A stretch of DNA of 64,000 nucleotides, from NCBI GenBank assembly GCA_028641055.1, contig CM054057.1:574120610-574184609 (forward strand), in the 5' to 3' direction. Below, one piece after another: positions 53,511 to 64,000 of this stretch; position 1 is the first letter of the stretch, and the number at the start of each line of letters is the position of its first letter. The stretch is from Alopecurus myosuroides. Taxonomy: Eukaryota; Streptophyta; Magnoliopsida; Poales; Poaceae. The notes under the pieces are model-generated. The model saw only the letters and a program-made list of their open reading frames with translations. It made no database searches and was not told where the DNA came from. A program made the position numbers and the translations under genes.

Positions 53511-54136
53511 CTCTTTCGTACTTAGTTCAATTTCTATGTAAACATCTTTTGAGATCATGAAATAAAGTTGTCGGAATTTTGGTATCCATGTTTTTCAGTA
53601 CAAAGCATGATTCCACCTTATCTATTTCCCAATGATCTTACAAAATACTCAATGTTAACCCGAATTGTTCCTGCGTACTCGGCGTTAAGAAACTGAATGA
53701 TTTTTCAGCCTGCTAACGGCTAAAGGAAACTTGAATTGCCTACGTGCCCAAGTTTGATTAAAAAAATTCCTTGCTTCTCTAAGCATTTTCTAATTGCTTA
53801 TATGTTGGGTAACTGGAGCTAGTTAGTAAAAATGCCTTTAGTATGAACCATGTTTCCGAGTTTCAACTGATTGGTTATACCCAGTTACTCGACATGACGA
53901 TTCATAATGCTATCGAGCCATTTCAAACACTAAGGACAGTCAAAACACATATGCCAGAGAACTTAGAAGATAAAGGAATAATAAAATCCGAAAAACTTTG
54001 CAAAGAATTTGATAATTAAGACTGCAATTGGCGGAGTTTTCATTCATACAAATAGAAACATTACATTTTGGATTACATTGAAAGAACAGTAATGCTCCTA
54101 TTGTCTACTTTCACTATCCAGGTTCAAGGTAACCCT
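53511..54136. other. Spacer between truncated pol and antisense gene of element E
   Basis: AT-rich, no coding similarity. It contains the point where pol is cut off and the 3' end region of the minus-strand gene. Nothing else is recognised. Confidence 0.5.
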
Positions 54137-57056
54137 TCAAGCATCCGACTCCTCCTCGCTGCTGTCGTCCTCGGGGATTGGAGGGATTTCCTCTTCTGGA
54201 TAATTTACGGAGATATTTACCATGGAGGCAATCTGGGTGGCGTGGCCTTTGATTTCATCAAAGATGGTATTTCGCTGAGTATCCGTGTATCCTTGAGGGA
54301 CACCGGACGCCACGCGCCAAGATTTAGCACCAGGGTAGTGCATACGCATAAGGCCGAGTGCCATGCGCGCACCACCCCGTGCAGCGGAACGTAGGACGGA
54401 ATCCCTGGACTCCGCCACCTCCATGATGGCTCCCGGAAGTTTTTCAACCTCCGAGAACTCCCCAGTCCTTGAGGGAAGGAACTTATTGACCAGCTGCATT
54501 CCAGCAGCCCTGATCGAAGTCCATGTCTTCCCAAAGGCTCGGATTCCTTCAATCCGAGTGCCATCTGGGGTATCTCCTGTTTTTCCAACAAAACAACCAA
54601 AAGGGTTAGGTGAAAAACAGAGAAGGAAAGCAGGACATGGAAAAATGGTAAAGGTATCAGAAACTTACCGATAAGCTTGTCGATCTTGGAGACTTCCTCC
54701 AGGCGAAGGTTCAGAGCGTTTTCTAAATCCTGAATGGTGGATTTATCCTTCTACGCCTGCTCGGAAGCCTTGGAATTGGCAACTCCAAGGGCCAAATTGC
54801 TGGCCTCCAGATCCTTTTGAGTCTTCACAAGATTCTTGTGAAGATCCAAATTCTCCTTTCGGAGATTTTCGGTATTGCCGGCATCTTCAGCTATTTGGTT
54901 GGCCTTAGCCAAAGCAGCTGGAAAGCAAGGAAAATTCCGTGTTTAGAAAGCTCCCGGAATAAGTACGTAGACAAAAAGTTGAATCAAAAACTTCAGAGGA
55001 CAAATGTTTACCTGTTGCTTCCGACAACGCGAGCTGAGACGATGCCAGCTCCGCCTCCCTCTCTTCAAGAATAGAAAGAAGATTTCTAACTTCTTTATTC
55101 TGAATGGAGAGTTTGTTGAAAACTTCCATGTTAATGGCTTCGGCGGTTTGCTGGAACATAGCAAGGAAAAGAATGATTACAAAAAGCATCAAAGCAAAAA
55201 ATCGTAAATTTGGTTTAATGCTTGGGGGATAGAGTTACATACCTGGCTCATTCGTTGCAAACCTGCCAAGTTTTCATTGAACCCTTTTGCGTATTCCGCA
55301 AAAAGGGTTCCGGCCGCGCTTAGGCCGTCATTGATAATCTTGAATTCCTTGTCAAAAGTGGGTATCTCCTCGTCAAATGTCTGAGAAGGTTTTCCCACCT
55401 CTGGAGCCGCCCTTTCCCTCGTGTCCGTGTTCGACACAACGGGCTGGCTGGGCTCTAGTGGCTTGGTGTTGGGGGCTGCATCGTGCTCTTCCGCCATCGT
55501 GGAGGGTGTATCCGGGGCGATGACGGGAGAAGGTTGACTGCCTCGGCTGGAAACAACTTTGTGTTTCTTCAGCTTCTTCGGCTTTAGGCTGGAGGGAGGC
55601 AGGCTGAAAACAAAAAACCCGGAAAAGTTAAAACTCCGAAGACGGAAGAAAAATTTCCATGAAAGAAAAGAACCCAGAAGAAAGAACCTGGAAGTGGCGA
55701 CGGGGATTCCGTCAAGGTCGATAACTTCCTCAGAGGAAGAAATCTTCTTGCGCTTGCGCCCACCAGTAGTGGTAGTACGCAAGGCATCCAGCTCAGCTTC
55801 GGAGGCTAACTCCGAGTCTGGAAGTTCAGCGAACTGTCGAAAAAACAAATCAGAGTCAGAAGCAGGAAAATCCGAGAAAGAATGTTAAAACTATACCCAA
55901 ATGACGGAAAAGATACCTTGGGAGCCGGATTTTCGGCCGTGTACATCGGCCGACTCGCTTCGTATTGGTCGCGAGATGCGACCAACTGGTTTGCGCGCCG
56001 TCGAAGATCCCTTGGAGACCAATCCTTGATGGATGTCCGCATTGGGTCGTTGGCACCCGTGTATTCGCACAAGAGGCGGCCACCGTGATTGGCCAACGGC
56101 TGGATCCGCCTATTTAACCAGCAAAGGACCGTGTCCATGCCAGTTAGAGGCGGATCGGAGGAGGTAAGCTTGGCGATGCGCCGCTTGATCCCTTCCGTTC
56201 CCCAATTGTCTTGGGGAATGGCAACAGTGTTGGAGAAAGGTGGAACCCCGATGGCCTTTTTTGGGAAAGGCACATCGAGGTGGTAGAAGAAAGAACCCGT
56301 CCAAAATTTGATGGATTCTGATGTCTTGATCTTGGGGAACCAATCTTCCCTAAACCTCCGAAGAGTAAAGGAGATGGTCCCGCAAGTCGGGAGTGCGCCC
56401 TCCGAGGAGTTCCGCTTAACCCCGAAACAATACATCCAAAAATCTAACCTAGGTTCTAAACCTAAGTAACTCTCAAATAGGGCCTGGAACCCGGCCATAT
56501 AAAGAATGGAGTTGGGTGGCAGGTTATGAGGTTGGATGTTGTAGTGGGAGAGGATTTGGAGGAAGAAAGCGGAAGGCGAAAGCCCCATACCTCTTAGGAG
56601 ATGGGAGGAAAGAAGGACCCTTTCGCCGTCTCTCGGCATTGGCTCGTTCTCGTCTTCAGGGAGCCGCCATTTCCCTTTAAGAATCAGGCCCTCCTTTTCC
56701 AGGTTTGGAAGGAGGGCTGGCGGAATGCTGCAGGCAATCCAATTGCCTGCAGTTTCCACCTCTTCATCCGCTCCGGCGGCGGCGGACGCGGCGGCTTCCG
56801 CAGCGGCGAGCTCGTCGCCGAGGAGCTGGATCTTTTCCTCCGCCGTTTCGGGAGCAAACGGCGGGGAGGGTGCGGAGCTCGAGCCCGCAGCGTTCGTGGC
56901 GGCGGAAAGATCCTCTCCGCCCGCCGCAGAGGACGCGGTCTTTTCCGGCTCGTCGCCGGCGTGCTTTGGGGATCCAAGTTGCGGATCCAGATCGTTGATG
57001 ATATCGTCGACGGTGAGCGCGGCGGAGCGAGTGGGGGACGACGGCGAGGTTGCCAT
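54137..57056 (-). CDS. Spliced antisense gene of element E (Transposase_28-like plus coiled coil), one internal stop
   Basis: Six exons on the minus strand: 57056-55917, 55833-55688, 55603-55243, 55150-55012, 54917-54669 and 54576-54137. Every intron has GT..AG ends and the phases agree. The sum is 2475 nt, exactly 825 codons including the stop. Exon 1 has an Ala/Ser/Glu-rich start (MATSPSSPTRSAALTVDDII), then the domain I know as putative gypsy-type transposon (IQPHNLPPNSILYMAGFQAL, WMYCFGVKRNS, SFTLRRFREDWFPK, FWTGSFFYHLD). Exons 2-3 hold a Lys-rich nuclear-localisation-like KPKKLKKHK. Exons 4-5 are coiled coil. The last exon ends acidic (SSEEESDA). Codon 651 (54751-54753) is TAG, probably from CAG. 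A TATA box lies at 57191-57198. Function unknown. Confidence 0.82.
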
Positions 57057-57190
57057 TTGGTGGCGCCGCGTTGCGCTGGTGCTCTGGGTGCGTTCGTGCG
57101 CTCGGGGTGGTTCTTCGCTCAGGAGCTTATGCGCGGCAATGGCGTGGACAGTGAGAGTGCGGAAGGTTTTTGACGAGGACGAAGACGGCT

Positions 57191-57198
57191 ATTTATAG
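57191..57198 (-). promoter_or_regulatory. TATA box of the antisense gene
   Basis: On the minus strand CTATAAAT, within GCTATAAATAGCCG, 135 bp upstream of the ATG at 57056. A start about 30 bp downstream would give a leader near 100 bp. It lies between the gene and the 3' LTR, so the antisense gene has its own promoter. Confidence 0.65.
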
Positions 57199-57580
57199 CT
57201 AGAAATCCGTCAAGATATGTGCCAACGGCTATTTTGACCGTTGGATGATCAACGCGTGTCACTCGCCGGAAAATCCGGGAAATGAAACGACAGGGTAATG
57301 ATGGTTATCTCCTCGTTTCCCGTGAGAATCTGTCAGAGATATGTTACTGGGTTTTCCGCGTAAAACCCAAACGTCCCTTACGTCAGCATGATTAAGTGCG
57401 CTGACGTAAGAAGTTCCTTCTCCACGAAGGATCGTGAGAGAAAATCCGGATTTTCAGGATTCTGAGTTTCACGTTACCATCTCTTTCAAAAGAAGAAGAA
57501 TAAGAAGAATCAAGACTGCTGATTAAAATTTCTCGGACAAAGCACATTTGGCGAAAGACGGTAAATCAGAGTTTTAATCC
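57199..57580. other. Upstream region of the antisense gene
   Basis: Non-coding. It holds several TGACGTAAG- and CTTACGTCAGC-like phrases (about 57378-57410), with CGTCAGC..GCTGACG in mirrored arrangement, and a run of AGAAGAAG near 57490. The TGACG-type elements could be bZIP-like binding sites for the minus-strand promoter; this is inference. Confidence 0.4.
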
Positions 57581-57594
57581 TTCTTGGGGGCTAC
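57581..57594 (+). promoter_or_regulatory. Polypurine tract of element E
   Basis: TTCTTGGGGGCTAC just before the LTR start TGTCGG. The CTTGGGGGCTACTG junction is typical of Tat-lineage elements. Confidence 0.8.
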
Positions 57595-58147
57595 TGTCGG
57601 ATATATACCGTATAGGGGTATATAAGATGGTAGTCAAAGTGCCTAGTTACCAGGGTGGCCCAAGTGGTAGTGGGCTATGGTCCATTGGGCGGCCCAGTAA
57701 CTTGACGCACAGAAGTCGGATTCTAGAAGAACCCGGATCACGGCCCGTGTGATCTGGCTTGGAGAAGAAGACGGATTCCTTACTTTCCAAGTTATAGTTA
57801 CCGTAGTCTTCTAGGTTTCCTATTCTGTAAGCCCTAATCCGGCTATTATATAAAGCCGGACGGGAGATAAACAAAACAACCAACGAATAACAGGGAAGCT
57901 ATAGGCCAACTCACCGAGAAGTTGATCCTCTGCGAGTAGCTAGATCCAAAACCTCACATTGTAATCATGTTTCCAGGCCTTAGCCCTGATTAGTGAGAAG
58001 TGCAGGAGTAGGCACGTCGTACTGTCGCGACGTACCGAACCTGGGTAAATCCTGTGTTTACTGTCTACCACGCGATCCCGTTACCCCACGTCTCTACCGT
58101 AGTATCATGGCACCCCCGTCTATGAAAACTACTACGATGTCTCGACA
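57595..58147 (+). repeat. Element E 3' LTR
   Basis: 553 bp, same length as the 5' LTR and about 98 percent alike by eye (about nine substitutions, no indel). TATA box at 57847-57854. Confidence 0.95.
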
Positions 58148-58152
58148 ACTAC
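58148..58152. repeat. Target duplication of element E, right
   Basis: ACTAC; matches 48342-48346. Confidence 0.95.
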
Positions 58153-58434
58153 TTTCCACACTATACATCTAATCATTTGTTTCAGCAAAACCGTTGAGAT
58201 TGACAACCTCACTGCTTCTTTGGGGCAAAGTAATATGATTGTGTTGTGTAGATTCCACGTTGCTGATGAACTGGTAGTGCGCCCTGCCAATATCAGCTGA
58301 CAACAACCTTCGAAAGTGATTTCTTTGTCCTACTGGTCGATTCAACCTTGGTTTCTTTCTGAGGGAAACTTGCTACTGTGCTCTTCACAACTTCCTCTTG
58401 GGGTCTCCAAACGAATGTGTGTTACACGCGATCA
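58153..58434 (+). repeat. Element D left LTR, second part
   Basis: Continues the left LTR of D after element E: TTTCCACACTATACATCTAATC, GTTTCAGCAAAACCGTTGAG, GACAACCTCACTGCTTC, to ACACGCGATCA at 58434. This order is the usual 3' end of Sabrina/WHAM-type LTRs as I recall them. The matching part of the right LTR is beyond 64000. Confidence 0.7.
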
Positions 58435-58444
58435 AGATCTTTTC

Positions 58445-58462
58445 CGGCGCCGTTGCCGGGGA
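58445..58462 (+). promoter_or_regulatory. Primer binding site of element D
   Basis: CGGCGCCGTTGCCGGGGA, differing in the first base from TGGCGCCGTTGCCGGGGA, the Asp-tRNA-type site of Athila-related gypsy elements. It lies 10 bases after the LTR end. Confidence 0.75.
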
Positions 58463-61400
58463 GTAAGAGAATTTCTGCAAGGGGAGTCTCTCACCTCCAA
58501 TCTCTTTACTTTGTTATTGTTTTGCTTTTACTTGCTTCATCATGCTTGCTATCAATGGTTGATTTCTGTGAAACTAGATCTTATTGGTAAGGTGGGTTCA
58601 CGGAAGAACAACAACAATTTTATAAGGAAGACCGCTTGTCACAAAAAGGGATAAACTATGGGTACAAATTAATGAATTGAATAACTATGCTAAAACTTGT
58701 GCTCTACTTATAATGTTACTTATTTCTTTGATAAATCTTGTTGCTGTAGGAGGTATAAACACCTCCCTTTTTAATGCGAGTAATGTTACCATATCTTCTT
58801 ATGTTAAGAGAAATTATGACTATTATGATGTCAAAAAAATTGAAAATTTTATTGCCTGGAAGGGTGCATTCGAAATTGCTTATTTGCTTGAAAATATTGA
58901 TGATGCACCTTATAAATATGAGATTTATGATATACTTGCATTTTTTTCATAATTACAAGGAAAAATGGCTATATTCTTAAATATCTTTATAGATGCTCTC
59001 CACCAAAGGAAGAGACTAATGCCTTGCAGGGGCCTATGGAAGAAGAAATTGCTGAATCTGAAAGCTCATTGGATGAAAAAGAGGAGGAGAGTGATGATCA
59101 AGAGGAGGAAGAATGGTGTAGCTACCCATGTCCACCTCCCAATAAGAGTAACTATTTAACTCATACTTTATTTGATTGCCCTCCATCCTTACCAAAGGAG
59201 GATGAGTGTTATATTGATAACTGTGATGATCCTATTAATTCTTTTGAAATATCTCTTTTTGATGAAATTGATACTTGATATACTTGTGACCTTGATACTA
59301 CTATGAATAAAACTTGTGAGAATGATTTTGCTACTATTATTTATGATAATCCATGCTACTTTGATAAATCCTATGATAATTCACTATTTATTCCAACTAT
59401 TGATATGCATGATAATAAGGAAGTTTATTTAGAAAATTTATATGATAATGCTCTACATGATGGTCCTATGTTATAATTCTACTGAAAATAGGATTGCTAT
59501 AATGTGTCCCATACCCTTTAAGAGCTACCAATCATCTTGTTTTGTTGTTTGCTAAAAGTGAGAAAGGAGAGGTCTTTATTTTTAATTTTGATCCCACTGT
59601 TTTTGAGCTTGATATGAATTGTGTGGTTTGAGAACATGAAAAACATGCTTTATGTGATAATTATGTTGTTGAGTTTGTTCATGATGCTACTGAAAATTAT
59701 TATGAGAGAGGAAAATGTGGAAGTAGGAATTTTCATGTTACTAAAACACCTCACTTTTTGTTAATTATTTTGAAATTGCCCTTGTTCTACCTTCCCATGA
59801 TTTCTAGTTTGTGCTTCTTTAATTTATTTATTTACAAGATTCCTATGCATAAGAAGTGGGCTAGACTTCAATTTGGTTTTGTAATTGCTTTTTGATGCTC
59901 TCTTTTTCTTATTTCATATTTCTTATGAGAGCATTTTCTCAAATTACTGGGCCTAGCTAAAAGGCGTTAAAGAAAAACACTTCTTGGGAGATAACCAATG
60001 GTTTAATTTTTGCAATTTTTTCTTCTATTTTATTTGAGTCAAGGTGTTGTTTACTTCTTTAGCAAATCCTTTGTATCTTTATTTTCTCGTATTTGTTGTG
60101 CCAAGTAAAGTCTCTAGTAAAAGTTGAAGTTAGATTTGGATTTATTTGCAGGAAACAGATTTCTGCTATCCACCGTTAAATTCGTGTAAATTCACGGAAA
60201 CATCAAAATGACCTGCAAATATTTGTGCTTAATCCTCAGTTATTTCCGAAACTTTTTCTAGATTTTATTTTTTTGATTTGAGCAACGTAAGCGCCCCGAA
60301 AAAAATCGTCTTTACGGACTGTTCTGGTTTTGATAGATTTTGCCTTTTTTATTTACATTCTCTCTTTTTACTATGTCTAGTGGATTTCTTTGCTCTACAA
60401 AACACCAGTGGCTTTAGATAATGTTTAAGAAGTATTAATAATGCTTGTGTCCAAGGAGAACATGTGAATTTTTTACTTTGCACTAACCCTCCAATGAGAA
60501 TTACTTTGAGTTTGTTGTGAAGGAAGTTTTCAAGGGTCAAGAGAAGAGGGTGATATATTGTGATCAAGAAGAGTGAAAAGAAAAAGCTTGGGGATGCCCC
60601 CGTGGTTCATCCCAGCAAAATCCATGAAGACTCAAGCATCTAAGCTTGGGGATGCCCAAGGCATCCCCTTCTTCATCAGCAACCTATCATGGCACTTCTA
60701 GTGAAACTATATTTTTATTCACATCCTATGCACTTTACTTGGAGCGTCCCTTTGTTTTTTGTTTTTTTCCTTTGTTCTCCTTGCTGCAATAAACTTAGTT
60801 GGAACCCAGAATTCTTGTGTGGGAGAGAGACACGCTCCACTTTTTCATATGAATACTCGTTTTCTTCCATGCTTGTATACTTAGTTTTTCTTCTAGCTAC
60901 TGCAAATCCTTTTAGCTCCTGTTTTTCGTGCATCTCTTATTCAGAGATGTTAGTTCTAGTAGAGTGGTATTATTACTCTCTTGTTTCATTGATATATTAG
61001 TTGGAGAGTTTGTGTTGAAATATATTGAATGGTGTTTGATGGAAATAAAAAATGCTACATGTGATAGATGGTATGTGGGAAAAGACTTGCACACTCTTGG
61101 AGATCATTAAACTGTTTCACTTGAATATTTGCTGCTGTTTTGAGATATTAATATGCTTAATGGTAAACCTGATGGTTTAGTAAAGTAAAAACAATAAATG
61201 GTTGGGCTAAAATCTTGAAACTGTGCCACATTCGAATAAACCAGTTGATAGTATAATGGTATTTGAATTCCTTTTCTAATAACAATCTCAATGGACTTTT
61301 GTTACGCGCTATGGTCGGGGTAGCCAACAGTGACTTGTCACTGCCACGGACCCTCTTGGAGTGATTTTCATTATGCCTTGTAATATCATATTTCTAGCTG

Positions 61401-61817
61401 TAATCTTTTAACTTGTGAGTTCTAAGTTGCGGTTTTAAGGCACTTCCACCATCCATATTTGCTAGCCTCTTCGCTACTGTGCATTGCCCATTCTCATATT
61501 GAGAGTTGGTGCAAAATTTGCAAGTGCATCCAAACTCCGTGGGAGGACCTTGTTCTCCTACACATAAGCCCAAATATTTTCGTCAAAACAGACACCATGC
61601 GTACCTATCATGACATTCCCATAGCATTCCGAGATATATTGCCATACAACATCCATCTTCATTATGTGACTTGATGACATGCTTCATTGTTATTTTGCAT
61701 ACTGCTACACTGGCATGAGCATTCAGTTTTATACATCAGAGATATTTCAGTTTGAGTTATGAGTACTAAAAGTGTGTTGGTTCATTGTAAAATAGAGTGT
61801 TTCCCCTACCGGTGAGG

Positions 61818-61898
<81 letters not shown>

Positions 61899-62740
61899 CC
61901 AAAAAGGAAAAAAGAGAGTGCCAAAGAGAGATAATAAAGAGAGAGAGAGGGCAGCATTACTATCATTTATTCCACACTTGTTCTTATTTAGCACCAATAG
62001 TTCAATTTGGAGAGATTTTTCATTTTATGACTTGCATCACTGTGTGGGGAACCTTACATTATAGAACCTGGCTTGTATATTCCAATGATGAGCCTCCTCA
62101 AAAGTGCTCTAGGTCTTCGTGATCAAGGAAGTTGGATGCACCCCACTAGTTCCATTGGAGAGCTTTCATACACTTATAGCTCTATGTGCATCCATTGAGT
62201 AGAAATCACTACTCCTTGCATAGCTTTGATTACAAGACTTCCTCTTGTCTAATGATCACTTTCAGTTGTGTGAGAATTTATTCCATTGGCCTTCCAAACC
62301 CCCATAATGTTCTTTTAGCCATAACATCCTAGTGCCAGGAACAATACCGAACCCTTTCTTGTTTTGAGTGCACAAATAGTTTAACGATTTTCCTACATGC
62401 ATATGGTTGTCACTTGACTTGATCCTAACAGGAGTTGTTGTGAGAATTTTATGCTTAGGATGATTATATTGTTGTTCTTGAAGCTTAAATCATCTTTATA
62501 AACTTCGCACAGTTGATAGTATTTAAGCATTGATTCATTGAATTTTTTTTACTTTGTTCTTCCTAATGGTTTATTCATTACTCTATTTGATATCAACTCT
62601 AAACCACAACCTTTATTCATTTGATCCTAGTTTACATGCTTTACATTACTACGATGATCAATTTTATGTTGGTAGCATGTCACCTCAGATATTATTTGTT
62701 TTTATCGTTTTACCTGGTCGAGGACGAGTAGCAACTAAGC
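58463..62740 (+). other. Internal region of element D without gag-pol
   Basis: About 4.3 kb. Two neighbouring frames look like a decayed protein: 58677-58952 (NNYAKTCALLIMLLISLINL ... IENFIAWKGAFEIAYLLENI) and 58965-59278 (acidic SESSLDEKEEESDDQEEEEW, then CPPPNKS, CDDPINSFEISLFDEID). Asn/Asp/Cys-rich fragments continue to about 59900. No gag, protease, RT or integrase motif is found. Two AAGCTTGGGGATGCC phrases occur at about 60587 and 60644. D would need proteins from another element to move. Confidence 0.65.
61819..61894 (+). repeat. Compound (TA)n(GA)n microsatellite
   Basis: About 20 TA units followed by about 17 GA units; a shorter GAGAGAGAG run follows at 61938-61950. Confidence 0.95.
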
Positions 62741-62751
62741 TTGGGGATGCT
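62741..62751 (+). promoter_or_regulatory. Polypurine-like tract of element D
   Basis: TTGGGGATGCT directly before the right LTR start TGATACC at 62752, preceded by GGACGAGTAGCAACTAAGC. This junction is the usual one for this group. Confidence 0.75.
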
Positions 62752-64000
62752 TGATACCTCTCAAATGTATCTACAATTTCTGATGGTCCATGTTGTTTTC
62801 ATTCCATATGCTACATGTTTCCTATACACTTCATGTCATTTTTATGGATTTTCTGGGACTAACCTACTGACAAGATGCCACAAAGCCAGTTCATGTTTTC
62901 TGCTGTTTTTGGTTTCAGAAAAGTTGTTCTGGAAATATTCTCGGAATTGGATGAAACAAAATCCTAGAGTCTTAGAAAGTTGTCACGTACACGTAGCCCG
63001 GAGGAGACCTGGAGCGGGGCCTCAGGGCCCGACACCATAGGGCGGCGCGACCCCTGGCCGCGCCAGCTGGTGGCACCGATGTTGCTCTCTCGCATATTTA
63101 AGCTCCTGCACGAGTTAACCCTAAAGACCCAAGACTTTTCCACCAAAAAGTTATGTAGCCGCCGTCATCGGCAACCCTAGTTCGGGAGGGTTCTGGAGCT
63201 CTCCCCGGCACCCTACCGAGAGGGGGAATCATCATGGAAGGGATCTTCATCACCATGCCTGCCTCCGGAGTGATGCGTGAGTAGTTCATCCCTATACTAC
63301 AGGTCCATAGAAGTAGCTAGATGGTTGTTCTCTCCTCTTTATGCCTCCTGTTTAGATCTTGTGAGCTGCCTAACATGATCAATATCATCTTATTGTAATG
63401 CTACATGTCGTGTTTGCTGGGATCCGATGAATATTGAATGCTATGTCCAGTGATTATCAATCTATCGTGTTCTTTCATGTTTATGTTATTTATGATCTTG
63501 CATTCTCACCGTTACTAGTAGATGCTCTGTCCAAGTATATGCTTGTAACTCCAAGAAGGAGTATTTATGCTCGATAGTGGGTTCGTGCCTCCCTTTTAGT
63601 CACGCTCGAGTGACAAAAACGTAACTGGTGGGGGATGTGTTGTTGCCATTAGGGAGAAAATAACAATGATTTGTCTAAGGATAATTTTATTGTTTACATT
63701 ACACACTTTTCTTAATGCAATTATCTGTTGCTTGCAACTTAATACCCAAGGTTAGATCGGATGACACTCCGAGGGTGGATTATTAGTCATAGATGCAGTT
63801 GAATAATGGTCCATGAATCTTGTTGTAATGCCCGCATGAATCACATAGTAATCATCATGTCATACATATGCACTACGGTGCAGCCTTTATATCTGTCGAT
63901 TGCCCAGCTGTAATTTGTTTAGCCAGCATGTTATCTATGTGTTTCTAGTGAACTGTGGACTCCGGTCCATTTCTTTACACTGATAATACAACCACTATTT
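62752..64000 (+). repeat. Element D right LTR, cut by the window edge
   Basis: Starts TGATACCTCTCAAATGTATC. The first 335 bp match the left LTR; the rest (GCATATTTAAGCTCCTGCAC, the AGGGGGAATCATCATGGAAG leader region, then AT-rich sequence to the end) has no counterpart in the deleted left LTR. TATTTAAG near 63095 is a possible TATA box. Confidence 0.78.

Larger units (their letters stand above)
48347..58147 (+). mobile_element. Element E: Tat-lineage Ty3/gypsy element with antisense gene
   Basis: 9801 bp with 553-bp LTRs (48347-48899 and 57595-58147), ACTAC duplication, PBS-like TTGGCGCCCACCGTGGGGC at 48901, gag, a DGGSS-type protease and RT on the plus strand, polypurine tract before 57595, and a multi-exon gene on the minus strand between pol and the 3' LTR. 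This gene order, including an antisense ORF before the 3' LTR, is known for Tat-lineage elements such as RIRE2 and Retand. RNase H and integrase are missing. The two LTRs differ at about nine positions by eye, so the insertion is young. Confidence 0.92.
47923..64000 (+). mobile_element. Element D: Sabrina/WHAM-like LTR element without gag-pol, runs off the window
   Basis: Left LTR starts TGATACGTCTTGAACGTATC at 47923 and right LTR starts TGATACCTCTCAAATGTATC at 62752. A PBS-like GGCGCCGTTGCCGGGGA lies at 58445-58462 and a CTTGGGGATGC tract before the right LTR. These phrases match the Sabrina/WHAM group of grass elements as I remember them. The internal 4.3 kb has no gag, RT or integrase. The left LTR is interrupted by element E (48347-58147). 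D itself lies inside the copia element; the five bases before it are CTTCT, and its other flank is beyond 64000. Confidence 0.8.

Noticed and set aside
54137..57056. Host gene captured between LTRs as sole explanation of the minus-strand gene
   Set aside because: Not excluded, but antisense ORFs with this type of domain are known at this place in Tat-lineage elements, so an element gene is the simpler view.

Overview
This window looks like intergenic DNA from a large, repeat-rich grass genome. The LTRs and CACTA ends resemble types I recall from cool-season (Pooideae) grasses; the species cannot be fixed from the sequence. Almost all 64 kb is nested transposable elements. I see no convincing intact single-copy host gene, no tRNA gene and no CRISPR array.

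Left block, 1-38195. A Tekay/Del-like Ty3/gypsy chromovirus (element A, 571-16945, minus strand) has LTRs of about 5.1 kb, an AAATC target duplication, an initiator-Met-type primer site, a polypurine tract, a broken gag-pol ending in a chromodomain, and an extra coiled-coil ORF upstream of gag. It sits in a fragmentary related LTR (16951-17918 and 31160 to about 31890). That LTR is also split by a 13.2-kb CACTA transposon (17919-31159, GTT duplication) with degenerate TNPD and TNPA-type genes, both on the minus strand. From 32150 to 38195 lies a 6-kb LTR (element B, plus strand) of a related family, preceded by its polypurine tract but with almost no internal domain.

Middle, 38196-41215. This is the right part of another CACTA element. 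It carries a broken two-exon gene resembling a WRN-type 3'-5' exonuclease, an AT-rich tandem array and a 5S rRNA-derived segment. Two CACTA termini of different families end 35 bp apart, followed by about 0.7 kb of unresolved DNA.

Right block, 41216-64000. A SIRE/Maximus-like copia element (minus strand, 3' LTR 41216-42643) has an env-like gene and part of pol. It is interrupted at 47922 by a gag-pol-less, Sabrina/WHAM-like element D (plus strand, running off the right edge). D's left LTR is in turn interrupted by a young Tat-lineage gypsy element E (48347-58147, ACTAC duplication). E has gag, protease and part of reverse transcriptase, lacks RNase H and integrase, and carries on the opposite strand a six-exon gene with its own TATA box. 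Its exons join in frame to 825 codons with one internal TAG.

Most noteworthy signals: the spliced antisense gene of E; two micro-ORFs at matching positions in the giant LTRs of elements A and B (one with a signal-peptide-like N terminus); hairpin modules upstream of both CACTA genes; and the captured exonuclease with 5S-like sequence in the second CACTA element. All calls are by eye, without database search.
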